Part shown: piece after piece, positions 1-11,773 of the stretch
Layout of the letters: each line of letters starts with the position of its first letter
Position numbering within the stretch: the first letter of the stretch is position 1
Assembly: GCA_035578155.1 (NCBI GenBank)
Contig: JAPWDM010000012.1
Span: 11,600,501 to 11,664,500 of the forward strand
Source of the DNA: Brachynemurus nebulosus
Taxonomy: Eukaryota > Arthropoda > Insecta > Neuroptera > Myrmeleontidae
Direction: 5' to 3'
Length of the DNA stretch: 64,000 bases
Notes under the pieces: generated by a model
What the model was told of the DNA's origin: nothing
Database searches by the model: none
What the model saw: only the letters and a program-made list of their open reading frames with translations
Made by a program: the position numbers and the translations under genes

Positions 1-452
1 GAAACCGACATTTCATATTACACGACGAAATGTTATTTCAACTAATGACGGAAATGATTTCAGGCTATAAGAGTTCTATTTAAAATTAAAGAATATGGGC
101 CATGTGCATAAACTACTACTAAAGTTAGTAGTGAAATTTTAGCAGTGCTACTAGGCACTACTACACTTCCACTGAAATTTAGTAGTGAAATTTTAGTAGC
201 GGGCACGGTTGCTATTAAATATAGAAAGTAGTGTGTTTTGAACTTCTCAAGTAAAATAACCGTCCAATAAAAATTTATTTAATAAATATTTTTTACTAAA
301 ATATCAGTAATATTTTTTCACCTATGTAAAATTCGAAAATTGTAATAATTGTAATAATTTATTATTAGATGGATAGAGTATTGAGAGATATTCGAGAAAT
401 GAATGATATTCGCAAGTTACATAACAGGAAAATTTACAACAAAAGAATTGAC

Positions 453-986
453 TAGGGATGTAACGCTACCTAAATTTGCCGATACGATATCGCTGCCGAT
501 TATTGTAGTTAATAATCGACGATACCAATACCGATATCAATGCCTTAGTAAATAATAAATCAAATTATATGTACCTTGGGTGTTTGTATGTCTTTATATG
601 CATAAAACTTACTTATATTTAACAGGGACTCGACCTTGTGGGAAATGTAAAAAAATGTCAGATCAAAACTCAAAGAAAATATTTATTACAATTATTATCA
701 AATATTTATTATATTTATTACAATTATTATCAACCAAAGTGGTAATTAAGAAAGTTAGTAAAGTAAATTTCATTACATAGAGTAATAAATTGATACATCT
801 TTTGGCAGATTTTTGTTAAGAAAGCAAAATTTTTTCAAATTATTTGCAAATAATCTGTTACGTAAATCATTTTGTATGAGGCTTGCGGTTGAAAACTTTT
901 CAACTTTTCGAACTGTGTGATATCGGTTGTATTCTAATCGGCTTGCCGATTATAACGGTATCGAAATTGGAGTCGTTACATACTTA
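453..986. mobile_element. hAT-like MITE, nested, with GATA/CGAT-rich subterminal repeats
   Basis: Left end TAGGGATGTAACG and right end CGTTACATACTTA are near-perfect inverted repeats. The flanks gaattgac and gaattaac agree at 7 of 8 positions, the 8-bp target duplication expected for hAT elements. The ends are full of CGATA/GATATCG words. There is no coding capacity; a 66-aa open frame inside it is low complexity. Confidence 0.75.
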
Positions 987-1208
987 GAATTAACCCATTA
1001 AATAAATTAAACGAAGACAAACTTTTTTTATTTCATTTTTATTTATTTTTGATCCATTCTAAAATATTTATAACTTTTTAAATCGTTCAAAAAGTAGTAT
1101 TCATAATATTTATTAAATTTATTAAACTTGTTAAAGATTATCCATTTTATTCTTCGAAATAAATACCAAATACGAAATAGATGCATTAAAAACAAAACAA
1201 AAAGAAAT

Positions 1209-1304
1209 TCAAAATATAAAATTGACATTTGTCATAAAAGTCAAAATATAAAATTGACATTTGTCATGAACGTCAAAATATAAAATTGACATTTATCATT
1301 AATA
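1209..1304. repeat. 33-bp tandem repeat, three copies
   Basis: The unit TCAAAATATAAAATTGACAT followed by TTGTCAT and a few bases is repeated three times with almost no divergence. Each unit contains the palindrome TGACATTTGTCA. It lies inside the 97-1586 element. Confidence 0.85.
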
Positions 1305-1589
1305 TTGTTTAACATTTTTCAAAATTTAACCAAATTTCACACTCATACCCATCTGATTATTAAAAGAAAACTATAAAAATAATAATAAACGGTGAAAATA
1401 AAACTCTTTTTATTTTTTTTATCTTTAAATAACGTGTTGCCAAATTTAAATTGCTATTACCCTAGTAACAACTAGTAGTAGGAACAAAAAATTTTTATGC
1501 ACATCAATTATTTAATAGTACAACTATGTTCTACTTGCTAGTAGCGACTAATGGCAATATTTAGTAGCAGTTTATGCACATGGCCCTAT

Positions 1590-2250
1590 AACTTTTAAGC
1601 ATCACTTTAATGACTAAGAAAGTGTTGGCCGAGAAGCCATAAGGCGACATTTCTTGAGAAAACTGATCCAATATCTGATCGGTTCGCACAAAATTGTTCG
1701 AGATTTTACCGGGCCGTGATTGAATAATGGTTCAGAAACGTTGCTCTAAAAGACTACAATGGCTGGAAATCTATAAAGCTGTCTGTAGGTTTCTGTCGGT
1801 GATTATCGTTGTATTTAAAACAAAAATAAACAAAATAAAATATAAAATAGTAGTTCTGTAAGAAAACTAAATCCTGTCTGGCTGACTCAATTTTTTACCA
1901 CCAGATAGCGTAGCCGTAACTAGAAAGCGTCGATTCTCTTTTACTTGACCGTATAATTTTTAATTATATGTCTTACATGAAACTATAGTTTCAACATACC
2001 ATTCGAGTAATGAATTGTCGTCAAAATTTCTCGACCCTGTCCTTACTCACACACATATAATTTCATAAATTATTAGGTATACATATATTGAAATGAAAAC
2101 TATACAATTTGTAGTGCTTATTGTGAACCCTACATTATATGAAAATAATAATAAATTTTCACAACCGAAATTATTGATATTATATTACAACAAATAATTT
2201 CATATATTATTTGTTTTCTTTGAAAATTTTAATAATATAAAGAAAATCAA
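1590..2250. other. unannotated intronic stretch
   Basis: AT-rich sequence without a recognisable gene, terminal inverted repeat or RNA. Confidence 0.5.
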
Positions 2251-2259
2251 CACAATGCT

Positions 2260-3060
2260 GCCTCTTTCTTCACAATGATCAGTGAAAATGGGCGGAAAAA
2301 TTTGGGTTGGGTAAGGGTGGTAAGACAGACTATCTGTTCCGTACGTGGTTATACATGGTGATGGTAGATTGTTGTATTACGGGGATAAACAGGGGTGAAG
2401 TGCAGTGAAACGGAGTAAGGGGGGGGGGGGGGTATTTCAATGAATGCATGAATAGACACTGTAGGTACATATTATATATAGACAGATGAGCTGGTTTTTT
2501 GGTTTTAATTAACTAAAGATTTATATAAATGTTACCGGTGGTAACCGAAATTGAAGGTGGCTTTGATGGTTTTCCTGGTGGTCTTATTGTTAAATTCGGT
2601 CAAAGACGTATAATTTAAAACTTATAGACTCGTGAAACGTTAAAGTTTTTGATTGTCCAGTGTGGTGGCTATCACAGAAGACCAGAAACAATAATATTTC
2701 TATCACTACACTAGCGATCCCAGCATGGACAAAAAGTGACGTGTGAGTGACGTAAATCCCCACTCACATGATTTTTGTATGCGTGTGTGTGTCTCGCGTA
2801 CTTGCTCGAGTACATATACATAACACCATGCGGTACGTATAACAGCGGTGTGCTGTATGTTCCAATAATCAACAACCGTCAACAACAATGTTGATACTGT
2901 GGTGATAACAATTGATCTTATACGTTCACTGCTTGTGGAAAGACTGAATGTAAAGTGGTATAAATAGCATCCCGCCAAAAGGCGCCGATCAATCCACAGA
3001 ATTTTGTATTTGAACTGAATCCATTGATGCATGGTGGCTATGGATGAGTCAGTCAGCCAA
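2260..3060. other. GC-richer unique island, candidate intronic regulatory or conserved block
   Basis: This stretch is richer in G+C than its surroundings and shows none of the repeat termini seen elsewhere. It contains a G14 run (about 2419-2432) and a GT-rich tract at about 2781-2792. Its minus strand has a 108-aa open frame that I do not recognise. The part at about 2880-3025 has a second, indel-bearing copy inside a MITE at 44143-44280; gaps there that are not multiples of three argue against coding. A role as a dac enhancer is inference only. Confidence 0.35.
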
Positions 3061-3990
3061 GATATGACGTAACAAGAAGACGTTTCGGGTCAGTAGTACT
3101 TTCAAAAAGTCGGTAATGAACCATTTTTATTGCTTTTACTATGTACGTTTACTCTTTTGAAAAAAAAAAAACGATCAAGACTATTGAAAATATTTTTAAC
3201 TTTTTGAAGAAAAAATAAAATTCTCAAGGGGCACAAAACTGGAGTGGAAAACCGTATTCATTATTTTATCTAATCTATTCAACCTAGAGCGCTCTTAACC
3301 CACGGAAATTCCTTCGATCTCTTAATCCGTTCTTATCAAACTCCAGTTTCATACTTACTTTTTATTCCAAAATTACATGTCAAATCGCGGTTACTGCCGA
3401 TTAAATTGGAAACTCGGTTTACTCATAATATAGTAAATAAACAAGACGATTTGTTACGACCAGAGAAGATACTGTTGATAATTCTGAACACACACGGGTA
3501 TGAGTGCGAGCGGGGGTGTGGACCAGGGGAGGGGGTTGTAAAGCGTGGTAACGCGAACCAATGTGAATGGGAAATTGATGACGGATTCTATGTTTGTTCT
3601 TTCATCTGTTTGTTAAATCGTACGGAATATTTATATTGAAATAAATACATAATCTTCTGCTTTATTACAATTCATTTGCTGCACAGATTTGCATTTGCCT
3701 ATTGTAATCAAAAAATGTCTGTACGCCGACCGACTGTAATATGATTCTTTTTATATTGTTTCATTATTGTAATTTCAAAACATTGGAATTTACCTACATG
3801 TAACTTTACAATATCCATTAATTAAAAAGACTCGGGAGTGTCTAATCAAATATGACGTATTTATTAAAGATATTTTTGAAGTGAGAAGCTAAGGACTGAC
3901 TGACCAGGTTGCTATGTGCTTTAACATTTTATATTGTTCAACTTATTTTCTTATAATATTACTTAATCCTTATCGGTAAACAAGTAAATA
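3061..3990. other. unannotated intronic stretch
   Basis: AT-rich. A 77-codon open frame at 3406-3639 (+) has a Gly/Cys-rich centre but matches nothing I know and shows no splice or start context, so it is not called as a gene. Confidence 0.45.
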
Positions 3991-3996
3991 AACCAA

Positions 3997-4077
3997 ACTA
4001 AACCAAATATATCGGAGTTGAATGTTGGAGTACTGCAAGGGAATATACTTGGGCCGCTTCTCTTTATATTTTATTAA
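3997..4077 (+). pseudogene. fragment of a non-LTR retrotransposon (LINE) reverse transcriptase
   Basis: The + strand encodes GVLQGNILGPLLFIFY and then a stop. This matches the reverse-transcriptase block GVPQGSILGPLLFLIY of jockey/CR1-type LINEs. Only about 25 residues survive, with no catalytic FADD block nearby. Confidence 0.6.
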
Positions 4078-4287
4078 AAGGTTCCCCTACTGTGATCGAT
4101 TTAAAATTCGTGTATGAATTTCCGAAGTCATCCAATCAAAATTTCCATTTTTGACTTTCGTAAGATCCTGTCGGTTTTTAGGCTCTAGGCACGATGCCTA
4201 CTATGCCTGTTGGATAAAATAATTCTGCGATTGGAACATATTTCTAGTCTCAAAAAGTGGCAACATCATATAAGAAGCTCATCAAAT

Positions 4288-4425
4288 CAGGGCCGACGAG
4301 AGAAATGACGGCGCCCTGGGTACAGCAAAAAATTTTCAAACATTTTTTTCCCAAAAAAGACAATAGGGCCCCTAATCGAGGTTTCGGGCCCCCTTTTTAG
4401 ACTCGGAGCTATTTTTCTATGATTT
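4288..4425. mobile_element. truncated hAT-like MITE of the CAGGGCCGG family
   Basis: Begins CAGGGCCGACG. It shares the internal words gtacagcaaaaaattttcaa and gggccccctttttagac with the elements at 37496 and 53173. No matching right end is seen, so it is probably truncated. Confidence 0.5.
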
Positions 4426-4429
4426 AACC

Positions 4430-5275
4430 AACGCTGGACACACTAGACAGTTATTTTTTTAAAAAAAAAAAATGTTTGGTAGGTATCTTTAATAGAAAAG
4501 TAAAAATTTTTGTTTGCTACTCTTGCAACATAGGTTGTTTCCAAACTAAAGAGAAGTGGAAAGTTTTTTCTTAATCGAAAAAAAGAAAGAAAATTCCATT
4601 TTTAAACCATAAATAATACTTACCGAATACCTCTCACCCCCTAAAAAATACTTAAAGTCAATAATCTATCCATATCTTCTTATACCGTATCCCGCATGTA
4701 TAGCCTAGGTATTTGGATAAACAATTTTTTCGCATTTTATTTGTGTTTACTTTAACATGCATGTGCGTGCTTTTTCTATTTCTACATACATTCGTTTGCG
4801 TATGGTGTCAATTGATATAGAGCACATATTGTTTGTTTAAAAATCGAGAGTACCACTTGAAAATTGACTCCACTGACTCTACTACCCCCTACCACCCCTC
4901 CCTGCATACACCCCCCCTCCCGTGAACGTTTTGGTGGTGGCGGAACACATATGGAAATAAATTTAAAGTATCAGTGTAATATGAAAAGTAGCAAACAGGC
5001 ACTTGTATTTGAGAGATAAGAAAAAGTTAAATAGATTATGACGGGTGAGGGTTTAAAAAAAATATTACAATATAAAATACAAATATATGATTTTTTATTC
5101 TTTGATGACGTGTGTGTAGGTATTTTTATGGGCGAGCAAAGTACAGGATGTGCTAAAAATGTTAAGGATATGCGTATTATTTATTGGAGCGGAGTGAGTC
5201 AAGCGAACGAAGCTTCCATGGAGTGACTCAAATGTCAGTTGTAATTTCGAGCATAATTTTCTAGTATCTAACCAA
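4430..5275. other. unannotated intronic stretch
   Basis: AT-rich, with a pyrimidine-rich block at about 4880-4920 (ccccccctccc). No recognisable gene or element boundary. Confidence 0.45.
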
Positions 5276-5276
5276 A

Positions 5277-5572
5277 CGTACCAAACGTAGTTAAACGCCT
5301 CAAGCTTTTATAAATTATGTTGCACATTGCTTTAAACTTCACTCAAAAGTTATTTTATACGTTTTAGTTCATTTTTAAATAAAAGATTGCTTTAAAAAAC
5401 TATATTTTTTTACTTAAATTTATTTTATACTTTTTAGTCTGATCACAGTTAGTTAAAAAAAATTATTAAAGAAGTAATTTTTTACCTACTTATGTTTTAT
5501 TAATCGGTTATTTTATCCTAATCAAACATAACTATGGAAACTAAAAACTTCAATGTAAAATCAATGTAAATT
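5277..5572. repeat. dispersed repeat T, copy 1
   Basis: About 295 bp that reappear in direct orientation at 8009-8307 and partly inverted at 7826-7965. Shared words include caagcttttataaattatgt and tcctaatcaaacataactat. No termini typical of a known superfamily were found. Confidence 0.8.
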
Positions 5573-5606
5573 TTAGGTATTTTATTGTTGAATTGTTCCG
5601 AATGTT

Positions 5607-5957
5607 ATTACAAAATACCCCTGTCGCAGCATCTGCATAACATAGCGAATTTCCAAATCTTGGGCACTGGCGGATCTCATCTAAGACCTGTACCTATTTA
5701 AAATAGTTTAGCTTTCTAAGAGTAAAAGAATTTTTAAAATCGGCTGGGTAATTAGTTTTGGTATTTTTAGGGACCCAAGAACCCGAACGAATTTTGTGCA
5801 GCATAGTTGTATCCATCTAAAATAATTTAGTTCTCTAGCAGTGAGAAATTTTTTAGCATCGGTTCGATAGCTTATTACTGGCGTTTCCGGATCTGCAAGA
5901 TCCCGGTGGACCTCATTAAAAAATCAGCTCGACCGTATATTCTAGGCGGACTTTATG

Positions 5958-6028
<71 letters not shown>

Positions 6029-6170
6029 TATATTCAAAACCCGTTGTGTAGCATTCTACGCCGCATTTGCATCCGCAGGACAGTTGTGGATCTCAGATAA
6101 CACAACCTGTACCTATCTAAAATAGTTTACCTCGGTAATAGTAAAAGAGTTTCAAAATCGGAGATAGAAC
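5607..6170. repeat. composite repeat sharing the family A 5' end, with internal ~70-bp degenerate repeats and (TA)n
   Basis: Starts with the 5' signature of family A (AAAATACCCCTGTCGCAGC) but then diverges. Three degenerate copies of a block like ctgtacctatttaaaatagt ... agtaaaagaatttttaaaatcgg occur near 5690, 5815 and 6105. A (TA)n tract fills 5960-6025. No coding content. Confidence 0.6.
5960..6025. repeat. (TA)n microsatellite
   Basis: About 33 uninterrupted TA dinucleotides inside the composite repeat. Confidence 0.95.
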
Positions 6171-6369
6171 CATGCTAATTATAATGCAATAAATGAGAAA
6201 CAAAACTCTATACATGTATGTGTGTTATAACACATGTATGTAAATAGACTTCATTTGTTCTCACAAAATTCTTTAATAAAAAAGTGAAATATTTTTATAC
6301 TTCATAAAGAATTGAGATATAAATATAAATTACTTATTAGACTAACAAAGAAAGAAAACTAATAATATA

Positions 6370-6659
6370 ATGGTGAAAATTTACATTTTCTCGAAAAATA
6401 CTTAAAATAGAAAGAAAATTATAAGAATATTTTCTTCATAATTTTTTTTTCCTTTTCAACGATGTAAAAATCGAACTTGTCTTAAAATGTCTTATGATAG
6501 GATCGAATGATAAAAAATGGCCAGAAAACCTACTTCTGGGCATCCGACGTGTCTGGCTAACGATCTTAGCCGAGCCAATTCAGAATCCAGTCCGCACACA
6601 AAAATTTCATAAGCATTAGACGTTTCGTTCGAGAGTTATCGTGGCGACATATATATCTA

Positions 6660-6716
<57 letters not shown>

Positions 6717-6846
6717 TTTAGTGAATATCATTTTCGTATTCTAGGGACCTCAAAACACATTTCTGTTATGATCCCGGGCTTAGGTCCCGTCATGACACCT
6801 ACTGTAATAGCGTATTTCCAGTTTCACTTTTGGAAATTCGCTAAAA
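6370..6846 (+). mobile_element. family A repeat, copy 1 (with internal (TA)n)
   Basis: Recognised by the shared order of landmarks: catccgacgtgtctggct, cgttcgagagttatcgtg, a (TA)n tract (6662-6712), gggacctcaaaaca, tcccgggct and a 3' terminus ggaaattcgctaaaa. The 5' end is degraded. Family A is non-coding, about 480 bp, with inverted termini GCGAATTTCC/GGAAATTCGC and a short hairpin before its 3' end. Its superfamily is unresolved. Confidence 0.8.
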
Positions 6847-7258
6847 TGTGACTGAGGAAGAAAATAAAAAAAAAAGATTATGAATTAATAAATACCTACG
6901 TTAAAAGTTAAGAACAAATCAAGTAATATTTACTTGGTTTGCATAGCGTAAAAAATATTATAAGCCATAGTTAACAAATGATAGCTTTTTACGTTTTCTG
7001 AAAATTTTCTCTGAAATTTACATTAATAATTTAACTCGTGTGTATCAAGCCCCATAAGAATATTGTAGTTTTTTCACTTTTACCGTGGAAAAAAATGTTA
7101 GGAGAGATTTTTATAGCGAAAAAAATGGTACAAAACATTTCATTGGTCATTTCATTGTATAGGTAAACACGACAAAAATAAAATAAAAATTCGTATTGGT
7201 AAATTTAATTGATTTCAGAACCATAGTAACAATCTATTAAATAATAATATTAATTATA

Positions 7259-7569
7259 CACGGAGAGAAAATTCATATAAAAATTACTGTACTCAGCACT
7301 ACAATCGACGTGTAAAAGGCGAACATATTCAATTTTGTACGGTAAAAATATAAAAATTATAATTAATCATTGAAAATTTAAAGGATAAAATATTCTTTCC
7401 GTAATATTAGCTCCGTAAAATTTGTAAAACAGCACAGTAAAAAGTTCCATTGCCGACAGAAAAATATTTTTTAATTGTCTTTCTTACAAAAATTACCATG
7501 CTTATAAAAGAGCATGGTAATTTTTCTGAAATTTTATCTACAAAAAATTATATGATTTTTCTCTCCGTA
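7259..7569. mobile_element. TA-flanked MITE of the CACGGAGAGAAAA family, copy 1
   Basis: Inverted ends CACGGAGAGAAAATTC and TTTTTCTCTCCGTA, flanked by TA on both sides as in Tc1/mariner-type insertions. 311 bp, no coding capacity. A small internal hairpin, ttaccatgc...gcatggtaa, lies near 7494-7520. Confidence 0.85.
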
Positions 7570-7636
7570 TAGGTACTAATTTATTTTATTTTATTCGTTA
7601 AACTGTCTTACCGTATTACACGTGAGTTATATATTT

Positions 7637-7820
7637 TTTTCTGAATAAATTTGTGTTTTCTACAATTCAAATTTTTTGCCTAAAAGCAATTTAATTCAAC
7701 GAATTGTCAACTAACAAAAACGCTTCAGCTTCGCTGTCGCATTTTTGTTAGTTGACAGTTCTTTTCGTTAAATTGCTAGGCAACAAATTTTCGTTGAACA
7801 AACCCAAATTTATTCGAAAT
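7637..7820. repeat. foldback (near-palindromic) element
   Basis: Two arms of about 80 bp fold on each other; the core pair is gtcaactaacaaaaacgc with gcatttttgttagttgac around a loop of about 15 nt. The outer arms ctgaataaatttg and aaatttattcg are also paired. Non-coding. Confidence 0.75.
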
Positions 7821-7825
7821 AAAAA

Positions 7826-7965
7826 GTATAAAATAAATTTAAGTACAAAAGTAGTTTTTTAAAGCAAGATTTTAGTTAAAATTGAACTAAAATGTATAAA
7901 ATAACTTTTGAGTGCAATTTGAAGCAATGTGCAACATAATCTATAAAATTTTGGGGCGTTATTGT
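7826..7965. repeat. dispersed repeat T, inverted partial copy
   Basis: Reverse complement of the first part of the repeat at 5277-5572; landmarks gtgcaacataat and ataaaataacttttgagtg. Confidence 0.75.
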
Positions 7966-8008
7966 TAATTATTTTCGTTTTAGATGTGAGTAGCTACTTT
8001 ACTCCTTA

Positions 8009-8307
8009 GTAAGTACCAAACGTAGTTAAACACCTCAAGCTTTTATAAATTATGTTGCACTTTTATAAATTATGTTAATTTTTGAACTAAAACGTATAAA
8101 ATTTTATAAAAACGCATAAAATATAAAAAGATTGCTTTAAAACTCTATTTTTTTACTTAAATTTATTTTATACTTTTTAGTTTGATCACAGTTAGTTAAA
8201 AAAATTATTAAAGAAGTAATTTTTACCTACCTATGTTTTATTAATCGGTTATTTTATCCTAATCAAACATAACTATGGAAACTAAAAATTTCAATGTAAA
8301 ATCAATG
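8009..8307. repeat. dispersed repeat T, copy 2 (direct)
   Basis: Direct copy of 5277-5572 with a small internal rearrangement near 8055-8125. Together with 7826-7965 it forms an inverted pair. Confidence 0.8.
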
Positions 8308-10190
8308 GACAATATATTTGACAGTTCGAAATATCAAAAAGTTGCACAAGACTAACAATCAACAATTCTAGTTTTGAGGGAATTTAGGACAAAACTAATT
8401 ATACAATGTTGCATTGTCATCGAACTTATACATATACGCAAAATTTGAAACCTCTAGCTCAATTAGAAGTTGTCTAAATTTTAATTGCAAGATTTGATCT
8501 AAACAGACATACTAGCAAGTTAAATAAAATCTTTTAAAAATACAAATCTCTCGTGTAAATAATAAGTGAATATTTATAAAAAAAATTTTCTGAAATTTGA
8601 AATAAGATATGTATGAAATGAATATGAAGTATACTTACTGTCTCTAATCATAATTTTTATCTGTATCCAAATAACTAAAAATGTCTAATTAAATAATATT
8701 TAAACAAATAAAAATTTTAATTATTTTAATGTTTCATTTAATTCATGTAGATACAATTAACTAATTTAAAATCTTAATTATCATTTTATAGTTGCAAGTT
8801 GTGTGTTAGCACAAACTACATTTTTTTTTAAGGTCAATTAAAAAACAAAAAAAATATTTTTTGGTATTTATATATGTATGTAAATAATAATAAACCTGCT
8901 TGGAATACAGTTAACGTCCAATTGAAGAACAGTCCTCGATTGATCACATTTCTTTGAACCGATTGTACATAATTTTGAAAGAGTTTAAAACTGTGGCGGT
9001 GGAGAAATATTGAATATGAGTATGCATTTAATTAATTTTTCACATCAAAAATATTACTTTATTATATCTACGTATATTTGTTCAAATAGCAAAAATATTT
9101 CATACATTAAATAATCATACACAATGATTGAATTAATATCATGATAAAATTCATACACAAATATATAGGGTTAGGGTCCCAAAAATAATTGAACGCGCTG
9201 CACTAAACAATTGAATGTGCATAAACAAGTGCGTGTTCTTTTGTTTGATTGTATGCAATGGCAAAACAAATGAAATATGATTATTAACTGCTAGGCTCAT
9301 ATCAATAATTTGAATAAATAAATGTTGACTGATTCGGTTGCTCATATTTTGATATTTGTTGTCGGGGTGGGGGCGAGACGGTGGCAGTGGGGGTATGTAA
9401 ATGGTGGGGATTGATGTATGATGTTTGTATATCAATGAATTGATATGTTTGTACTCTATTAAATAATGTATACAATTTATTGTTAGCATTATGATTCTGA
9501 TTTATAGTTATACTTAAAATTTCTGGGTTGACTCAGACATATGTAAGTATACAAAGTTGGGAATTAATATTATTAACATCAGTATTAGATTTATGTTGGT
9601 TGTTGCTCTTTTTTTCATTCAAAAAATAGCTAAAGCATTGCTGTATGATGAATTATCAAAAAAATAACGATAAAATAACATTTTTGTATCATTTTTGTAC
9701 ATTATCTCAGAAACTAAACACTGGATGGTCTTCAAATTGCGTGGAGCTTTTATTTATATATATGTAACATTCTGACAAAATTTTTTTGCCAATATTGTAA
9801 GAGTAGTTACTTTTATATAATTTCGACGTAAATTTTTACATCGGTTTTCTTTGTTCCCTCGGTAAAAAATTTTTCATTAGAACACTTTGTAATCAGCACA
9901 TTCTAAAAAACAAGTACACAAAATTAGAAAAAAGAAAGTTATTTTGTATAACTTTTGACCATTTTATCCAAATCGCTCGGCTTTTTCCGGTGTTATTCGT
10001 GTTGGAACGCTTCACAGGCAAAGAGATCGTACATGTTATATAATTCATAAGGGACTGATCTCAAGAGGAGGTGATTTGCATTTGGAAGGTTTTTTTTGGA
10101 CACAGAAAATGCTAAAATGGTTTAGGAAGCTGTGAAATCTGAACCACTAGTGGAAGATTTTTAATAGATTTGAGCGTTACTTTATGGTAT
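8308..10190. other. unannotated intronic stretch
   Basis: Nothing recognisable at 8308-8930. The part at about 8990-9500 has no repeat termini and a G-rich block (about 9361-9408); its 112-aa minus-strand open frame (9151-9489) has no recognisable motif. 9500-10190 is AT-rich. Confidence 0.4.
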
Positions 10191-10200
10191 TCCATATTTG

Positions 10201-10401
10201 ATAAATTTTGAAACTCGCAGAGCTGAACACTTCAGATGCTACAGAAACAAGAAATCTGACTCCGCTTTTGCCAGACACTTAGTCGACACAGGACACATAC
10301 CGGAGAGAAACGTTACAGTATTACACAAAGCAAATAAAGGAGCCAGACTAAATATTTTAGAAACAATAGAAATTTACAAACATAATTCGAATTATTTTTA
10401 A
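10201..10401 (+). pseudogene. remnant of a Penelope-like element GIY-YIG endonuclease (C-terminal half)
   Basis: The frame reads FETRRAEHFRCYRN..., then SAFARHLVDTGH, and ends LNILETIEIYKH. These are the later blocks (R..EH; SxFAxHL..TGH; LN.LE..EIYK) of the GIY-YIG endonuclease at the C-terminus of Penelope-like retroelements. The GIY and YIG strands and the whole reverse transcriptase are missing upstream, where the frame meets a stop at 10171, so this is a truncated copy. About 240 bp downstream is a sequence (10643-10668) resembling part of a hammerhead core, as reported for these elements. Confidence 0.75.
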
Positions 10402-10720
10402 ATGATTATACCGATATTTACAATTCCACTTAATTTTCTGTTTTAGAATTTTTGTATACGACTGTATTTCCTATTTTATTTGTTTATATGTCACATGTTT
10501 CTAACTAAGCTAAACTTGTTTTCCTTGTTATTGACTCCGCCCACTACTTCTAATCTCAGTAATTTCCCATCATGCATTGCTGCAATTTATAAGTTAAGAT
10601 TTAGAATAAATAGGCATGTATCTGAATGTAATCTTTACACGTTTGAGAATGCTCATATTGACCGAAACATGTCATAAGGGTTTTTATATTCAATAAAAGT
10701 GATATTTTGCAAAGTAAAGC
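10402..10720 (+). mobile_element. probable 3' flank of the Penelope-like remnant
   Basis: Contains ttgaccgaaacatg followed by ttgcaaagtaaa. The same two landmarks (CCGAAA, then CAAAGTAAA about 30-80 nt later) recur at 32380-32490 and, on the minus strand, at 57133-57362. Assignment to the Penelope terminal region is inference. Confidence 0.45.
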
Positions 10721-10869
10721 GTTTTTATTTACTAACGCCAGTGGAAGATTCGGTAAATTTGGACGTTTTGGTAGATTCAGATAGAAAATATTAAAACTTG
10801 CTTGGGAAATTTTGGCCTAAACTTGAATTTGTGTAAAATTTTGCAACTTTGTCTTTAATTTTCTCTCTT

Positions 10870-11100
10870 ATTACCATGTCCGATGTAATGTAATCATACA
10901 TCGACGTCCTTTTGACGGACACTATTTCAATACAAACAAAACGACAATAACTATAAACAAAATAAATACGTTTTATCTGTTATAACAACAAATAAATTAC
11001 ATAACAGAAATCTCACAGCAAGCAGATGCCGACAAGTTGTAGTATTGGAGTAGGTGTGGAAGTTCGTTCGTCGTTTTGACGTGTACGTATGATTCTAGGG
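10870..11100. mobile_element. piggyBac-like terminal fragment
   Basis: Ends gtacgtatgattctaggg followed by TTAA (11101-11104). This is the reverse complement of the left end of the element at 13133 (CCCTAGAATCATACGTAC). The preceding 200 bp match that element's subterminal region in reverse order. The other end is missing. Confidence 0.75.
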
Positions 11101-11104
11101 TTAA

Positions 11105-11770
11105 ACTTACTATGACCGTGTACACTTTGGACCACAATATGTAAATTTCAACCACTGCTACATATTCAATGGTATCAATACGTCAATCAATTAAATAAAA
11201 CCCTTTAACTGTCTATCGTATTACATGATGCAATAATATTTATGCAGTATATTGTGCAATATATGCAACACAATGTGGTGAAATGTAACGGTAGCAGTCG
11301 ACAAATCCTGCGGCACTAACGCACTCAATATTGTTTATCGTAGGTATTCAATTTGAGCAGTTGCAGTTTGAGCCTTATCATTTACTAGCTACGTAGCATA
11401 TTGAGGGGATACAAGTAAACCCTAAATCGAAATAATGGTCATTTAGTTGAGTGACCAATTCATGATGATGATGATGATAATATGAAGTGGTTTTGATTCA
11501 AATGTAATTCATTCGTGTAAAGTCATTTTAATATGTAGATGTGCCGTATATGTAAAATATTAATTGTTTGAAATCAAAATATGTATACATATTGTTTATC
11601 TTTTGGTCATATTAGAGATTATCTCTGGTCGTAAAGGATTCATTACAATACAAGACGTCACGAAAATGTTTGGTAATTATTTAAAAATTTCATCTTAATT
11701 TCCATTAAATCAAAATAAGGTCACAATTTATAAACACACAATAATTTCCGTCTGCGAAGCGAAATTTTAT
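11105..11770. other. unannotated intronic stretch with little repeat content
   Basis: Contains a short (GAT)n run at about 11463-11480. It lacks the repeat landmarks seen elsewhere and could be ordinary unique intron or regulatory sequence. Confidence 0.35.
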
Positions 11771-11773
11771 ACC

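Larger units (their letters stand above)
97..1586. mobile_element. 1.49 kb terminal-inverted-repeat element with TAGTAG-rich ends
   Basis: Ends are inverted copies: GGGCCATGTGCATAAACT at the left and AGTTTATGCACATGGCCC at the right. Both subterminal parts are rich in TAGTAG/TACTACT words. The flanks read TAT on each side, compatible with a 2-3 bp target duplication, so the superfamily is uncertain (PIF/Harbinger or mariner-like are possible). No transposase frame is seen. A hAT-like element (453-986) and a 33-bp tandem repeat (1209-1304) lie inside it. Confidence 0.7.

Noticed and set aside
2706..3032. 108-codon minus-strand open frame
   Set aside because: No domain recognised, and the homologous segment at 44143-44280 has indels not in multiples of three, so there is no sign of protein selection.
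6662..6712. (TA)n as a possible origin or scaffold-attachment site
   Set aside because: Explained by microsatellite growth inside family A; no other supporting signal.
9151..9489. 112-codon minus-strand open frame
   Set aside because: Low-complexity composition (I, H, P, N), no motif, no start or splice context; likely chance.
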